Below, in pieces: positions 25,648 through 34,566 of a stretch of DNA of 64,000 nucleotides. The notes beneath the pieces are model-generated. The model made no database searches and was not told where the DNA came from. It saw only the letters and a list, made by a program, of their open reading frames with translations. The stretch's first letter is position 1. The number at the start of each line of letters is the position of its first letter. This DNA is from Natrinema marinum (GTDB lineage Archaea > Halobacteriota > Halobacteria > Halobacteriales > Natrialbaceae), in NCBI RefSeq assembly GCF_024296685.1, contig NZ_CP100763.1, positions 3,472,001 through 3,536,000 of the forward strand. The letters are read 5' to 3'. Both the position numbers and the translations under genes were made by a program.

Positions 25648-26838
25648 TCAGTTCGGCTCGAGCGCCATTCCTGCCCCGATCTCGAACGCCTCGTCGCCGT
25701 CGAACCGCGTCGGATCGAACGCGTCGATCCCTTCCCCGCCCAGTATCTCCGTTGTGATTCGCTCCCCGATCGCCGGCGCGCGCATGAAGCCGTGGCCCTG
25801 GAAGCCGGTCGCGACGTAGAGTCCGTCCTCGAGCGCTCCGACCAGCGGATCTCGATCCGGCGTCGCGGTACAGAGGCCGGCCCACGCTCGCTCGAGACTC
25901 GCGTCCGTCTCCGCGATGGCCGGAACGCGATGTGCGACCCGCTCTCGAAGACCGTCGGCGAACCCGTCATCCGCATCGCGGTCGTAGCCGTCGGGATCGG
26001 CCTCGCGGGTCTCGGTCCCGTCGCCCGCGAGGAGGCCGTCAGCGTGGGGCCGCACGTAGAAGTCGCCGGTCGCGTCGTAACACATCGGCTCCGCGAAGTC
26101 GCCACTCGAGACCAGCGCCTGCACGCGGTAGGGTTTCATCGCGAGGTCGATGCCGGCGTCCGCGAGCAGCGCTTTCGTGTGTGCGCCCGCAGCTACCAGC
26201 ACCGCGTCGACCTCGTGCAGTTCGCCGTTCGGACGGACCACCCCCGTCGGGTCGGATCGGATCTCGACGGGCGTCTCGGTCTCGAGGGTGGCCCCCGCAC
26301 CGGTGGCCGCGGCCGCGAGGCAGGCCGCGTACTCGGCCGGATCGGCGTACCCCGCCGCGCCGGCGATCCCCGCGACCGCAACGTCGTCGGTTCGCAGGAC
26401 CGGAAACCGGTCCGCGAGCGCGTCGGCGTCCATTTCGAAGGCGACGACGCCGTTGTCCTGCATCCGCGCGACTTCCTCGCGGACGGCGTCGGCCCGTTCG
26501 TCGTCGCCCTCGCGGGCGAGCCAGACGTAGGGGCACTCGACGAACGGGAAGGTGTCGTCGCCCGACAGCGCGCGGAAGCGTTCGATCGCGTCGCTCGCGA
26601 TTTCGGCGTCGAGCCCGTCCGCAAACGCGTCGTAGCAGATCCCCGCCGCGCGTCCGGTGGAACCGCTCGCGACGCTCCCGCGGTCGTAGAGTGTCACGTC
26701 CGCGCCCTCGCGGGCGAGGTCGTAAGCCGCGGTCGCGCCGACGGCACCCGCGCCGACGACCGCCACCTCGAGACCCGCACCCTCCTCCGTGAAGGCATCT
26801 ACACCGACGGCCAGATCAGGGTCGTCGGCTCCGCTCAT
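25648..26838 (-). CDS. FAD-dependent oxidoreductase of the DadA/glycine-oxidase type
   Basis: A 396-residue protein. The FAD dinucleotide fold EVAVVGAGAVGATAAYDLAREGADVTLYDRG is clear, followed by GSTGRAAGICYDAF (the usual S-GRxxG region), VLVAAGAHTKALLADAGI and the C-terminal GLYVATGFQGHGFMRAPAIGE, which matches D-amino-acid dehydrogenase, sarcosine oxidase and glycine oxidase relatives. The substrate is an amine or amino acid but cannot be specified. It stands alone; the 388-base upstream gap has palindromes that may be operators. Confidence 0.9.
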   Translation of the reverse strand: MSGADDPDLAVGVDAFTEEGAGLEVAVVGAGAVGATAAYDLAREGADVTLYDRGSVASGSTGRAAGICYDAFADGLDAEIASDAIERFRALSGDDTFPFVECPYVWLAREGDDERADAVREEVARMQDNGVVAFEMDADALADRFPVLRTDDVAVAGIAGAAGYADPAEYAACLAAAATGAGATLETETPVEIRSDPTGVVRPNGELHEVDAVLVAAGAHTKALLADAGIDLAMKPYRVQALVSSGDFAEPMCYDATGDFYVRPHADGLLAGDGTETREADPDGYDRDADDGFADGLRERVAHRVPAIAETDASLERAWAGLCTATPDRDPLVGALEDGLYVATGFQGHGFMRAPAIGERITTEILGGEGIDAFDPTRFDGDEAFEIGAGMALEPN

Positions 26839-27226
26839 GGGCGTTCACTCGCCGGTGCAGGCGAACAGGTACGGCTCGAAACGGGGTGTCGACGAGCGGT
26901 CGCGCTTTCGGGGTCGGCGTTCATGCGGGCCACTGGGGCCGGAACCCACTTACGTCTGTGTGGTTCGGCCGACTCTCGTCTCCGGTACGCGAGCCGAGTC
27001 GCGGCCACTGGTCGTGACCGGATGGAAGGAATGGGGGGTACGACGGCAGGGCGGACGGAACGCCGTGGTTCAGTGCCGTATGTCCCTGCCGTATCGCTAC
27101 GTATATCATGGGCTCGGATACCGGTATCTCCAAACATATTTGGTACCGCTATGCGGTCGGCTTCGAACACGCGGCCGTGTGCCCGAGAGGAACGTGAGGG
27201 GGGCCGAAACGCGCGGCGAGACGCGA
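26839..27226. other. Noncoding 388-base gap with two AT-core palindromes
   Basis: No convincing gene is seen here. The stretch becomes AT-rich near 27100-27140 and contains the perfect palindrome GATACCGGTATC (27117-27128) followed directly by CCAAACATATTTGG (27130-27143), which is symmetric apart from one mismatched pair. As the upstream region of the FAD oxidase gene on the minus strand, it could hold operators or a distant promoter, but the distance (about 280 bases) is long. Confidence 0.4.
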
Positions 27227-27517
27227 TCAGGTCACGTACAGCGAGCGGGCGATCACGAGGAAGCCGGCCAGCACGAGCAGGCTCTCGAGCAGGATGCCGG
27301 TCATCAACGGCACGCCGAGCACTTCGGTCAGCATCCCGGCGAGCACCAGGCCGAGAGTGACGAGGCCGAAGCCGAGCGAGAGATAGCCAAGCGCCGGCTG
27401 ACGGGTTCGCCGGTAGGCCTTGTACGCGAAATAGGAGATGACGCCGCCGACGATGAGGACGAGCGTTTTGACGACCGCGAGCGCGATCGCAGTCGGCGTT
27501 GCGGCGGCGGGCGACAT
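27227..27517 (-). CDS. Small haloarchaeal membrane protein
   Basis: A 96-residue protein with three predicted helices: TAIALAVVKTLVLIVGGVISYFAY, LGYLSLGFGLVTLGLVLAGML and TGILLESLLVLAGFLVIARSLY. The composition fits a halobacterial family (DUF7521-like) of unknown function, sometimes found near winged-helix genes. The start is MSPAAATPTA. It is divergent from the CDGSH gene and separated by about 140 bases. No catalytic residue is apparent. Confidence 0.82.
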   Translation of the reverse strand: MSPAAATPTAIALAVVKTLVLIVGGVISYFAYKAYRRTRQPALGYLSLGFGLVTLGLVLAGMLTEVLGVPLMTGILLESLLVLAGFLVIARSLYVT

Positions 27518-27657
27518 AGCTGTGTTCGGATATCCGAGACCTGTACCAAGAACCTTGCCGTTCCCGTAACGAGTGGGGTATGCCAGCTATTCTCTCGGCA
27601 GCGCCCCCCGAACGCTGTGAGCGAAGCGTTTTGGAGCCGGCGATCGGAGACGCGAGC

Positions 27658-27894
27658 ATGACGCGACTGGTCGAACTCGAGGAACAGGGACCGCGGAAGC
27701 TCGACCCCTCGGATATCGACGACGAGAAGGGCGATATCGCGGTCTGTCGGTGCGGGCTCTCGGAGTCGTTTCCTTTCTGTGACGGGAGCCACCGACGGAC
27801 GCGCGACGAGGACGAGGGGACGACCTACGTCTACGAGGACGGACACCGGCGGGAAGTCGAGCGGGTCGTGACGGCCGACGACGGCGACGAGTAG
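27658..27894 (+). CDS. CDGSH-type iron-sulfur protein
   Basis: A 78-residue protein with the mitoNEET-type motif CRCGLSESFPFCDGSH: C30, C32, C41 and H45 are the three-Cys-one-His ligands of a 2Fe-2S cluster. An acidic tail follows. There is no membrane anchor. I chose the ATG 27 codons into the longest frame, because the stretch before it is only intergenic sequence. Such proteins are thought to carry clusters or electrons. The convergent neighbour is the copper ATPase gene. Confidence 0.9.
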   Translation: MTRLVELEEQGPRKLDPSDIDDEKGDIAVCRCGLSESFPFCDGSHRRTRDEDEGTTYVYEDGHRREVERVVTADDGDE

Positions 27895-27928
27895 GTCCCG
27901 GCCGGCCGCGAATGGGGACGACTGTGCT

Positions 27929-30394
27929 TCACATCGAGCGCGCGGAGTTACAGACGACCAGCGCGCTGCTCGCCGCCATCGCGACGGCCGCGAAGAGCGG
28001 GTTCAGGAGACCGGCGACCGCGAGCGGGATCGCGACCGCGTTGTAGGCGAACGCCCAGCCGAGGTTCTGGCGGATCCGACGGCGCGTGCTCGACGCGATA
28101 TCGAACGTCTCAGCCACGGCCGCGAGGTCGTCGCCGACGATCACCGCGTCGGCAGCGTCGGTCGCGAGTTTCGTCCCGCTTCCCATCGCGATGCCCACGT
28201 CGGCGGCGGCCAGCGCTGGCGCGTCGTTGCTCCCGTCGCCGACCATCGCAACCGTTCCCCGCGAGCGGAGCCGGTCGACGGTTTCGGCCTTCGCTTCCGG
28301 CGGAACGCCGGCGAAGACCTCGTCGACGCCCTCGAGCGCGCGGAACTCCTCGGCGGCCGGCCCCTCGTCGCCGGTGAGGACGACGATCTCCCGTCCGCTC
28401 GAGAGCGTTGCGAGCGCCGCGTCGAGATCCTCGCGCGCCGAATCGCCCACCACGATCGTTCCGCGGGCCCGTCCGTCCCAGCCGACGACGACCGGGACGT
28501 CGCCCGCCGCACGTGCATCGTCGATCGTCGACTCGAGGGCGCTCGGAACCGCGAGCCCGCGCACGCGAAGGTAGTCGGGGTGGCCGACGACGACGCGCTC
28601 GCCGTCGACGAGGCCGCTGACGCCGCGATCTGCGCGTTCGAAGCCCTCGACGGCGCTCGCGGCCTCGGCGGTGGCGTCGTCGGGTGCTGCGTCCGCGACG
28701 GCGGCCGCGATCGGGTGCTCGGTGAGCGCTTCGACCGCGCCGGCCCGCCGGAGCAGGTCGTCTGCGTCGGTGCCCTCGACGGTGTGTGTCGCTTCGACGG
28801 CCATCCGACCGGTCGTGAGCGTCCCGGTCTTGTCGAGGACGACGACGTCGATGTCTCGAGCGTCCTCGAAGATCGTCTCGGCGGCGACAACGATCCCCCG
28901 CTCGGCGGCGTTCTGGACGCCCGCGGCGATGGCCAGCGGCGTCGCGAGCCCGAGTGCGCACGGACAGGAGACGATGACGACCGTCAGCCCGAGCAAGAGC
29001 GCGGTCGACGCGCTCGAGCCGGTCGCGAACGTGACGGCGGCCGTCGCGACGGCGAGGACGACCACCAGCGGGACGAAGATCGTCGCGAGCTTGTCCGCGA
29101 GGCGCTGGACGCCGGGGCGGGCGCTCTGGATCGACCAGAGCAGCGAGACGAGCCGGTCGTGGGTGCTCTCGGCGTCCTCGCCGACCGCGAGGACGATCGG
29201 CGCGTCGGTGACGACGGTGCCACCCCGGACCGGGTCGCCCGGCCCCTTCCCGACGGGCAGCGATTCGCCGGTCACGAGCGACTCGTCGACCGCTGCCGTG
29301 CCCTCGATGACTTCGCCGTCCAGCGGGACCCGCTCGCCGGGTCGCACGAGCAGGCGGTCGCCGGGATCGACGGCCTCGAGCGGGACCGTCTCGCCGCGCT
29401 CGAGGCGGGCCTCGTCGACCTGCCCCTCGGTCAGCTCGGAGAGCAGCCCGGTCGCGCGGCGCTTGACCGAGCTCTCGTAGCGGGTCCCTGCGGTGACGAC
29501 GAGGATGATCGCGACGGTCACGTCGAAGTAGAGGTGGCTCTCCCCGAGGGCGAGCGCGACGGCGCTGTAGCCATACGAGCCGAGCGCGGCCGTCGCGACG
29601 AGTAGGTCCATGTTCGGCCGTCCAGCCCGGAGGCTGACGGACGCGCCCCGGAGGATCGGGTACCCGGTGTAAAAGAGGATGAACGAGGTGAACGCCCAGA
29701 TGTTCGCCGACAGGAAGGTAAGTTCGTAGCCGCCGAACTCGACGACAGGCTCGAGGCCGAAGTAGGTCGGGTAGAGAAAGAGAACGTACCACACCATGAC
29801 CATCATGCCGAAGAAGCCGCCCAGCAAGAGCCGAGCGAGGCTGTCGTCGGCGCCCGCGTCGCCGTCGGCGGCCGCTCGATCGGCCGCGGTATAGCCGTAG
29901 CCAGAGACGAGGTCGGGGAGATCCTCGGCCGCGAGCCGGTCGGGATCGTAGACGAGCCGGATCGTGTCCGTCGCGTAGCTCGCCGTCGCGCCGAGGATGC
30001 CATCCTCGCGTTCGGCCGTCGTCTCGAGGAAGGCCTCGCAGGTCGAGCAATGCATGCCGTCGACCGCGAGGTAGGCGTCTTCGCCCTCGAGGGCGTCGAG
30101 ATCGGTGTCCTCGCTCCGTCGGTCGAGTCGCGACTGGACTGCCGACTCGTCGGGCGCGTTGGCACCCTCGAGCGCACGTGAGACCTCGAGACAGCCCCGA
30201 CAGCAGAACGTGCCGTCGACATCGGCTGCGGTGATCGGCTCGGGGGGTGTCGGTAGCTCGCAGAGGTCACAGGTACCGGTGTCGACTGCGGAGCCGTCTC
30301 CGGCCGCGGTGTGGACGTTCGATTCCGCGGTCGGCGCGCCCGCTTTCGACGGCGATGCGTGCGGTCGTGCGGTCGGGCGTGAGTTATCTCCCAT
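27929..30394 (-). CDS. CcoI/FixI-like copper-translocating P1B-type ATPase
   Basis: An 821-residue ATPase. Residues 42-68 hold a Cys-rich zinc-like region (CDLC, CCRGC) typical of the CcoI group; an HMA domain follows with GMHCSTC at 113-119. The CPC metal motif SCPCALG (C477, C479), phosphorylation motif DKTGT (D521), TGES and GDGSNDAP are all present, the last having Ser in place of the usual Ile. It probably loads copper for the ba3 oxidase encoded divergently. It starts two bases after the SafE gene ends, so the three minus-strand genes form one operon. Confidence 0.93.
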   Translation of the reverse strand: MGDNSRPTARPHASPSKAGAPTAESNVHTAAGDGSAVDTGTCDLCELPTPPEPITAADVDGTFCCRGCLEVSRALEGANAPDESAVQSRLDRRSEDTDLDALEGEDAYLAVDGMHCSTCEAFLETTAEREDGILGATASYATDTIRLVYDPDRLAAEDLPDLVSGYGYTAADRAAADGDAGADDSLARLLLGGFFGMMVMVWYVLFLYPTYFGLEPVVEFGGYELTFLSANIWAFTSFILFYTGYPILRGASVSLRAGRPNMDLLVATAALGSYGYSAVALALGESHLYFDVTVAIILVVTAGTRYESSVKRRATGLLSELTEGQVDEARLERGETVPLEAVDPGDRLLVRPGERVPLDGEVIEGTAAVDESLVTGESLPVGKGPGDPVRGGTVVTDAPIVLAVGEDAESTHDRLVSLLWSIQSARPGVQRLADKLATIFVPLVVVLAVATAAVTFATGSSASTALLLGLTVVIVSCPCALGLATPLAIAAGVQNAAERGIVVAAETIFEDARDIDVVVLDKTGTLTTGRMAVEATHTVEGTDADDLLRRAGAVEALTEHPIAAAVADAAPDDATAEAASAVEGFERADRGVSGLVDGERVVVGHPDYLRVRGLAVPSALESTIDDARAAGDVPVVVGWDGRARGTIVVGDSAREDLDAALATLSSGREIVVLTGDEGPAAEEFRALEGVDEVFAGVPPEAKAETVDRLRSRGTVAMVGDGSNDAPALAAADVGIAMGSGTKLATDAADAVIVGDDLAAVAETFDIASSTRRRIRQNLGWAFAYNAVAIPLAVAGLLNPLFAAVAMAASSALVVCNSARSM

Positions 30395-30396
30395 CG

Positions 30397-31266
30397 TTAG
30401 AACAGGGGTTCGAACGGCAGCGGGACGTGCGGTAGATGGATGCCGTACAGCATCAGGCCGTGCGAGAGCGGGATGTAGCCGAGGACGATGAACGCCGCGC
30501 CCAGCCCGCGGTGGAGCCTGACTCGCGTCTCGGGTTCGATCGTGTTCAAGACCGTGCCGTAGGCGAACAGCGTCGGGATCGTCCCGAGGCCGAGGACGGC
30601 CAGCGAGAGCGCGCCCTGCGTCGGCGATCCCAGCGCGAACGCGTAGAGGTAGGCCGGGTAGATGATCGGACACGGCATGAACCCGTGGACTGCGCCGAGC
30701 GCGACGATCCCCGGCGAGGTCGCGAGCCGGTCGACCCGACTCGAGAGCAACGTCGTGAGACGGCGGAACAGCGCGCCGACGACGGGCAGGTTGTGGCCGG
30801 GGACTGCAGTCCGCCCGCGGACATAGTAGACCCCGCTCGCGACGATCGCGATCCCGACGAGGATCCCCGTCGCGCCGCGGACGCCGTTCCCGAGCTCGGC
30901 GACGGCCTCGCTCGAGGCGATCGTGACCGCGCCGAGCAGACCGAACAGGCCGCCGATGGCCGCATAGCTGACCGTCCGACCGAGATTGAACAGCGCGTGC
31001 TGGCGCACTTCGTAGCCGGTGAGCGTGTCGTCGCGACGCTTCTCGCTCGCGGCGCCGATCCGGTCGGCGTAGGTCGTCACCAGCGGACCGCACATCCCCA
31101 GACAGTGCGCGCCGGCCAGCAGGCCGACGACGAGGAGGACGAGCAGGTTCACGTGCTCGGGGACAGTGCCCGGACCCATCGCCATCAGCGGGGCGACGGA
31201 GGGCGGAGGCGCCCCAGATACCGCTGACGCGGGAACGAGCGACGCTACGAGTGAAACTGGGGACAT
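30397..31266 (-). CDS. SafE/UreH-type membrane protein, copper handling
   Basis: A 289-residue protein with about six membrane segments. It carries the motif GAHCLGMCGPL in the first helix pair, a Cys-rich signature of the UreH/SafE domain that occurs with CcoI-type copper ATPases. A second Cys site GFMPCPIIYPAYLYAFALGS follows in helix 4. Probably moves copper or related ions to the assembly site of the haem-copper oxidase. Operon with the CcoI-like ATPase (two bases apart) and the 71-residue membrane protein upstream. Confidence 0.85.
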   Translation of the reverse strand: MSPVSLVASLVPASAVSGAPPPSVAPLMAMGPGTVPEHVNLLVLLVVGLLAGAHCLGMCGPLVTTYADRIGAASEKRRDDTLTGYEVRQHALFNLGRTVSYAAIGGLFGLLGAVTIASSEAVAELGNGVRGATGILVGIAIVASGVYYVRGRTAVPGHNLPVVGALFRRLTTLLSSRVDRLATSPGIVALGAVHGFMPCPIIYPAYLYAFALGSPTQGALSLAVLGLGTIPTLFAYGTVLNTIEPETRVRLHRGLGAAFIVLGYIPLSHGLMLYGIHLPHVPLPFEPLF

Positions 31267-31280
31267 GTCGACGGCCGGAG

Positions 31281-31496
31281 TCAGCCGGCGGCGCCGCTTC
31301 CGTCGTGGTGGTCGTCGCCGTGCCCTCCCTCGACTGGCGACATCGCGAGGTACAGCGAGCCGATGATGATCGCGACGTTGACCGCGCTAACGACGCCGGC
31401 AGCGACTGAGTTGGTCGTTCCGTAAACGAGTACTGGGACGATCGCAAGAAGCCCCGCGGTCGCCGCCAGCCGCGGTGCGACTGTCTCGAGGTTCAT
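31281..31496 (-). CDS. Small two-TM membrane protein with His tail
   Basis: A 71-residue protein with two helices (ATAGLLAIVPVLVYGTTNSVAAG and SAVNVAIIIGSLYLAM) and a hydrophilic His/Asp-rich tail (GGHGDDHHDG) that could bind copper. First gene of the minus-strand copper operon, 14 bases before the SafE gene. Small proteins with a similar layout occur beside cytochrome oxidase clusters in haloarchaea; no assigned function. It is divergent from the cba operon, so the 67-base gap up to the next gene carries promoters for both. Confidence 0.7.
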   Translation of the reverse strand: MNLETVAPRLAATAGLLAIVPVLVYGTTNSVAAGVVSAVNVAIIIGSLYLAMSPVEGGHGDDHHDGSGAAG

Positions 31497-31596
31497 ACCG
31501 TAGAATGGGTCCGGCCAGCGCTTAATACCCTAACCTCTTCCCACCGATCGGGAACTACGGCTGATGGTAAGTCTTCCCCATTTCCTACTCAACCGT

Positions 31597-31800
31597 ATGA
31601 GTCCCAGGACTGAACAACGAGAGCCCGAGCAGGTTCGTGAACTCGGGCACGAGGAGTACGATCCCATCGGAACGGCGATCCTGATCGGGATTTACTTCCT
31701 GATACTGGTGTTGCTGTGGATATTCATGTACTTCGTCGAGTTCCTCGGCAACGGACCGACCGTCGTCGACCTGCTCCTCCCGGTGGTGGGACTGGCATGA
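31597..31800 (+). CDS. cbaD: Small subunit IIa-like protein of ba3 oxidase (CbaD-like)
   Basis: About 67 residues with one helix (GTAILIGIYFLILVLLWIFMYFVEFLG), as in the IIa-type subunit of ba3 oxidase and in halobacterial CbaD. The start is MSPRTEQREPE, since the longer frame begins with a hydrophobic stretch of dubious character. Its TGA overlaps the ATG of the next gene (ATGA), showing coupling. The cbaDBAC order matches the operon known from Natronomonas pharaonis. Symbol given by this order, not by sequence match. Confidence 0.78.
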   Translation: MSPRTEQREPEQVRELGHEEYDPIGTAILIGIYFLILVLLWIFMYFVEFLGNGPTVVDLLLPVVGLA

Positions 31801-32588
31801 ACATCCACACCTACGAGAAGGCGTGGCTGGTCGCCTCGATGGTGTTGATCGTCGGCTTCATCGCGACGATCACGTACGGCGCCGTCGGCCCCGGCATCGC
31901 GATGATCGACGACGACGGTGGGTCGATCAATCCGGACGAGATCAACGACCACGAACGGTTCGCGGAACCCGGTGTCACCCACGTCGGCGGCAACGAGTAC
32001 GAGGTCGCCGTCGTCGCGCAGGCGTGGTCGTACAGCCCGAGTCAGATCGAGGTGCCCGCAAATAGCGAAGTGACGTTTTACATCACGAGCCGTGACGTGA
32101 CGCACAGCTTCACCGTCGTCGGGACGAACATGAACACGATGGTCATCCCCGGTCAGGTGTCACAGATGACCGTCAAGTTCGACGAACCCGGCGAGTACGG
32201 CATCCTCTGTAACGAGTACTGCGGCGAGTATCACCACACCATGGAAGGCAAACTGAACGTCGTCCCCGAAGATGAGTTCGACCTGACCGAACTGTCCGTC
32301 GAGGCACCCGACGAGGTCCAGGCGGGCAACGAAACGACCATCACCGCGACCGTGAGCGACGGCATGCAGAGCGACCTCGAGACGACCGTCACCCTCGAGC
32401 TCGGCGAGCAGACCCTCGAGCGCGATGTCACGATCTCGGGTGAGGGCAGCGAGACCGTCGAGTTCGCGGTCGATACCGCGGAGCTCGGCACGGGCGAGCA
32501 CGACTGGACGGTGACCGCCGACGGCCACGAGGAGAGCGGGACGCTCTCGGTCGTCGACTCGACCGACGGAGGTGATGACAGTGCGTAA
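31797..32588 (+). CDS. cbaB: ba3-type cytochrome oxidase subunit II with CuA site
   Basis: A 263-residue protein. One membrane helix at the N-terminus (LVASMVLIVGFIATITYGAV) is followed by the CuA domain: H103 (DVTHSF), C138, C142, H146 and M149 in the CNEYCGEYHHTM segment, a complete binuclear CuA site. From about residue 160 a second domain of about 100 residues (VTLELGEQTLERDVTI...) looks Ig-like/CARDB and is not part of normal ba3 subunit II. It accepts electrons from a blue-copper protein such as halocyanin. The ATG overlaps cbaD by four bases. Confidence 0.93.
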   Translation: MNIHTYEKAWLVASMVLIVGFIATITYGAVGPGIAMIDDDGGSINPDEINDHERFAEPGVTHVGGNEYEVAVVAQAWSYSPSQIEVPANSEVTFYITSRDVTHSFTVVGTNMNTMVIPGQVSQMTVKFDEPGEYGILCNEYCGEYHHTMEGKLNVVPEDEFDLTELSVEAPDEVQAGNETTITATVSDGMQSDLETTVTLELGEQTLERDVTISGEGSETVEFAVDTAELGTGEHDWTVTADGHEESGTLSVVDSTDGGDDSA

Positions 32589-34332
32589 CGCCTACGTCGA
32601 CCAATTCCCCGACGAGGCAGCCGTGATCAAGGCGGCGTTCTGGAGTTCCTTCATTGTGCTGGCGATCGGCGGGACGCTCGGGCTCATCCAGGCGCTCCAC
32701 CGGACGGACGTGTTCCGGTTCATCCAGTCGGCGGACTACTACACCATCCTCACCGCACACGGTGTGTTGCTGGCGGTCACGTTCACGATCTTCTTCCTCG
32801 TGGGCATCTTCACCTGGGCGATAACCACCGGCTTGGACCGCGGGGTCGTGGACATCCGCTTTACCTGGGCCTGGTACGCGCTGATGGTCGTCGGCGCGCT
32901 GCTGGCCACCGTCACGATCTTCGCCGGCCTCCTCGAGCAAGCGCCGACGGTGCTCGGCTCGGAGCTGTACGCGGACGTGCTCTTCACGTTCTACGCGCCG
33001 CTGCAGGCCCATCCCCTGTTCTACCTGGGGCTGGTGCTGTTCGTCGTCGGCTCCTGGCTCGCCGGCGTCGACTGGTTCCGGACCTGGTGGGCCTGGCGCA
33101 AAGAGAACGCCGACGAGCGCATCCCGCTGCCGGCGTTTATGGTTCTGGCGACGACGCTGTTCTGGTACATCTGTACGCTCGGCGTCGCGATAGCGATCCT
33201 CGCCTTCCTGTTGCCGTGGTCGCTGGGGATCGTCGATTCGGTCAACCCGCTGTTGACCCGGACGCTGTTCTGGTACTTCGGTCACGCCGTCGTCTACTTC
33301 TGGCTGATGCCGACGTACCTGATGTGGTATCTCATGCTGCCGAAGTTCGCCGGCGGGAAACTGTTCAGCGATCCGCTCGCACGCGTCGTCTTCGTGCTGT
33401 TCCTGTTGCTCTCGACGCCGCTGGGGATTCACCACCAGTATCTTGACCCCGGCATCGCGGAAGGGTTCAAGTTCATCGCGATGACGAACACGATGTTCCT
33501 CCTGCTGCCGAGCCTGTTGACGGCTTTCACCGTCGTCGCGAGCATGGAACACGGCGCTCGCCAGCGCGGCGGCGAGGGCTACCTCGGCTGGCTCAAGGCG
33601 CTCCCGTGGCGCGACCCGGTCTTTACCGGCATGGCACTGGCGGGCCTGATGTTCGCCGCGGCCGGCTTCTCCGGCATGATCAACGCGGGGATGAACATCA
33701 ACTACCTCGTCCACAACACCTGGTGGGTCGTCGGTCACTTCCACCTCACCGTCGGCACCGCCGTCGCGCTGACCTTCATGGCGGTGTCGTACTGGTTCAT
33801 CCCGCAAGTGACCGGCAAGCCGCTCTGGAACCGCTCGGTCGCGCTGGCACAGGTCCTGCTCTGGTTCATCGGCATGACGTTCATGTCGAACGCGATGCAC
33901 CGCTCCGGCCTGTTCGGCATGCCCCGCCGGACCGCCGAGCCCCAGTACCAGGGCTTCGACTTCGAGCCCGCCGTCGGTACCGTCGGCGAGATCAACGCCC
34001 AGGTCGCCCTCGGCGCGGTGTTGCTAACCCTCTCGCTGGCCGTCTTCCTCTTGGTCATGATCATGACCTCGCTCAACGGCACCAGCGACGACATTCCGGA
34101 CAACACCTACGCCGACGCGCTCTCCGGACCCGAGGACTCGCCGGCGATCCTCGATAACCTCAAAGTCTGGACCGCGATCGCGATCGTCCTCGTGATCTTC
34201 GCGTACACGCTCCCGTTCGCGGCCATCATCGACTCCGGCGGCCTGTTCGGCGAGGGCATCGAGGGCTTCCAGCTCACCCTCGGGACCGATCCCGCGCTCG
34301 CCCTCGAGTCCCTCAGCGAGGTGATTCGGTAG
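32575..34332 (+). CDS. cbaA: ba3-type cytochrome oxidase subunit I
   Basis: A 585-residue protein with about 13 helices. Haem and copper ligands are visible: H62 (low-spin haem b), H237 (CuB) and Y241 in GHAVVYFW, H286 and H287 (CuB) in HHQYLDPGI, and H388 and H390 in GHFHLTVG for the haems. The HxxxY cross-link pattern puts it in the B/ba3 family. It reduces oxygen to water in the cytoplasmic membrane. Possible starts are the GTG at 32572 or the ATG at 32575; I chose the ATG. It overlaps cbaB by 14 bases. Confidence 0.95.
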   Translation: MTVRNAYVDQFPDEAAVIKAAFWSSFIVLAIGGTLGLIQALHRTDVFRFIQSADYYTILTAHGVLLAVTFTIFFLVGIFTWAITTGLDRGVVDIRFTWAWYALMVVGALLATVTIFAGLLEQAPTVLGSELYADVLFTFYAPLQAHPLFYLGLVLFVVGSWLAGVDWFRTWWAWRKENADERIPLPAFMVLATTLFWYICTLGVAIAILAFLLPWSLGIVDSVNPLLTRTLFWYFGHAVVYFWLMPTYLMWYLMLPKFAGGKLFSDPLARVVFVLFLLLSTPLGIHHQYLDPGIAEGFKFIAMTNTMFLLLPSLLTAFTVVASMEHGARQRGGEGYLGWLKALPWRDPVFTGMALAGLMFAAAGFSGMINAGMNINYLVHNTWWVVGHFHLTVGTAVALTFMAVSYWFIPQVTGKPLWNRSVALAQVLLWFIGMTFMSNAMHRSGLFGMPRRTAEPQYQGFDFEPAVGTVGEINAQVALGAVLLTLSLAVFLLVMIMTSLNGTSDDIPDNTYADALSGPEDSPAILDNLKVWTAIAIVLVIFAYTLPFAAIIDSGGLFGEGIEGFQLTLGTDPALALESLSEVIR

Positions 34333-34542
34333 ATGCGCATCTCCGGCGGGGCACTCCTCGTCGTCCTGGCCATGCTCGTCCCCTTCATCGTCGAACTCCG
34401 GACGGCGCTCTCGTGGTTCGGCATCGAACTGACGCTCCTCGAGACGGCCGTGCTCGGCTCGGCGACCGTGCTCGCGGTCCTCGCGTGGGCGGTGTGGCCG
34501 CTGGACGACGACACCAACGGGGAGTCGTCACGGCCCAGCTGA
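34333..34542 (+). CDS. cbaC: Small membrane protein of cba operon (CbaC-like)
   Basis: A 69-residue protein with two helices (ALLVVLAMLVPFIVELRTALSWFG and LLETAVLGSATVLAVLAWAVWPL). It begins directly after the stop of cbaA, so it is fourth in the operon and is named CbaC by position in the known cbaDBAC order. No ligand residues are visible. It is followed by a convergent mannose-1-phosphate guanylyltransferase gene, so the oxidase operon ends here. Confidence 0.7.
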   Translation: MRISGGALLVVLAMLVPFIVELRTALSWFGIELTLLETAVLGSATVLAVLAWAVWPLDDDTNGESSRPS

Positions 34543-34566
34543 CTCGCACTCGTACTCCCCGGTTTC

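Noticed and set aside
22803-26105. 1100-residue minus-strand frame
   Set aside because: It runs in the wrong frame through the radical SAM gene and antisense to the Hsp20 gene; very Arg/Pro-rich and without domains. Typical of high-GC genomes.
32428-33900. 490-residue minus-strand frame opposite cbaA
   Set aside because: Antisense to a membrane protein gene with perfect ligand set; Arg/Gln/His-rich composition has no protein character.
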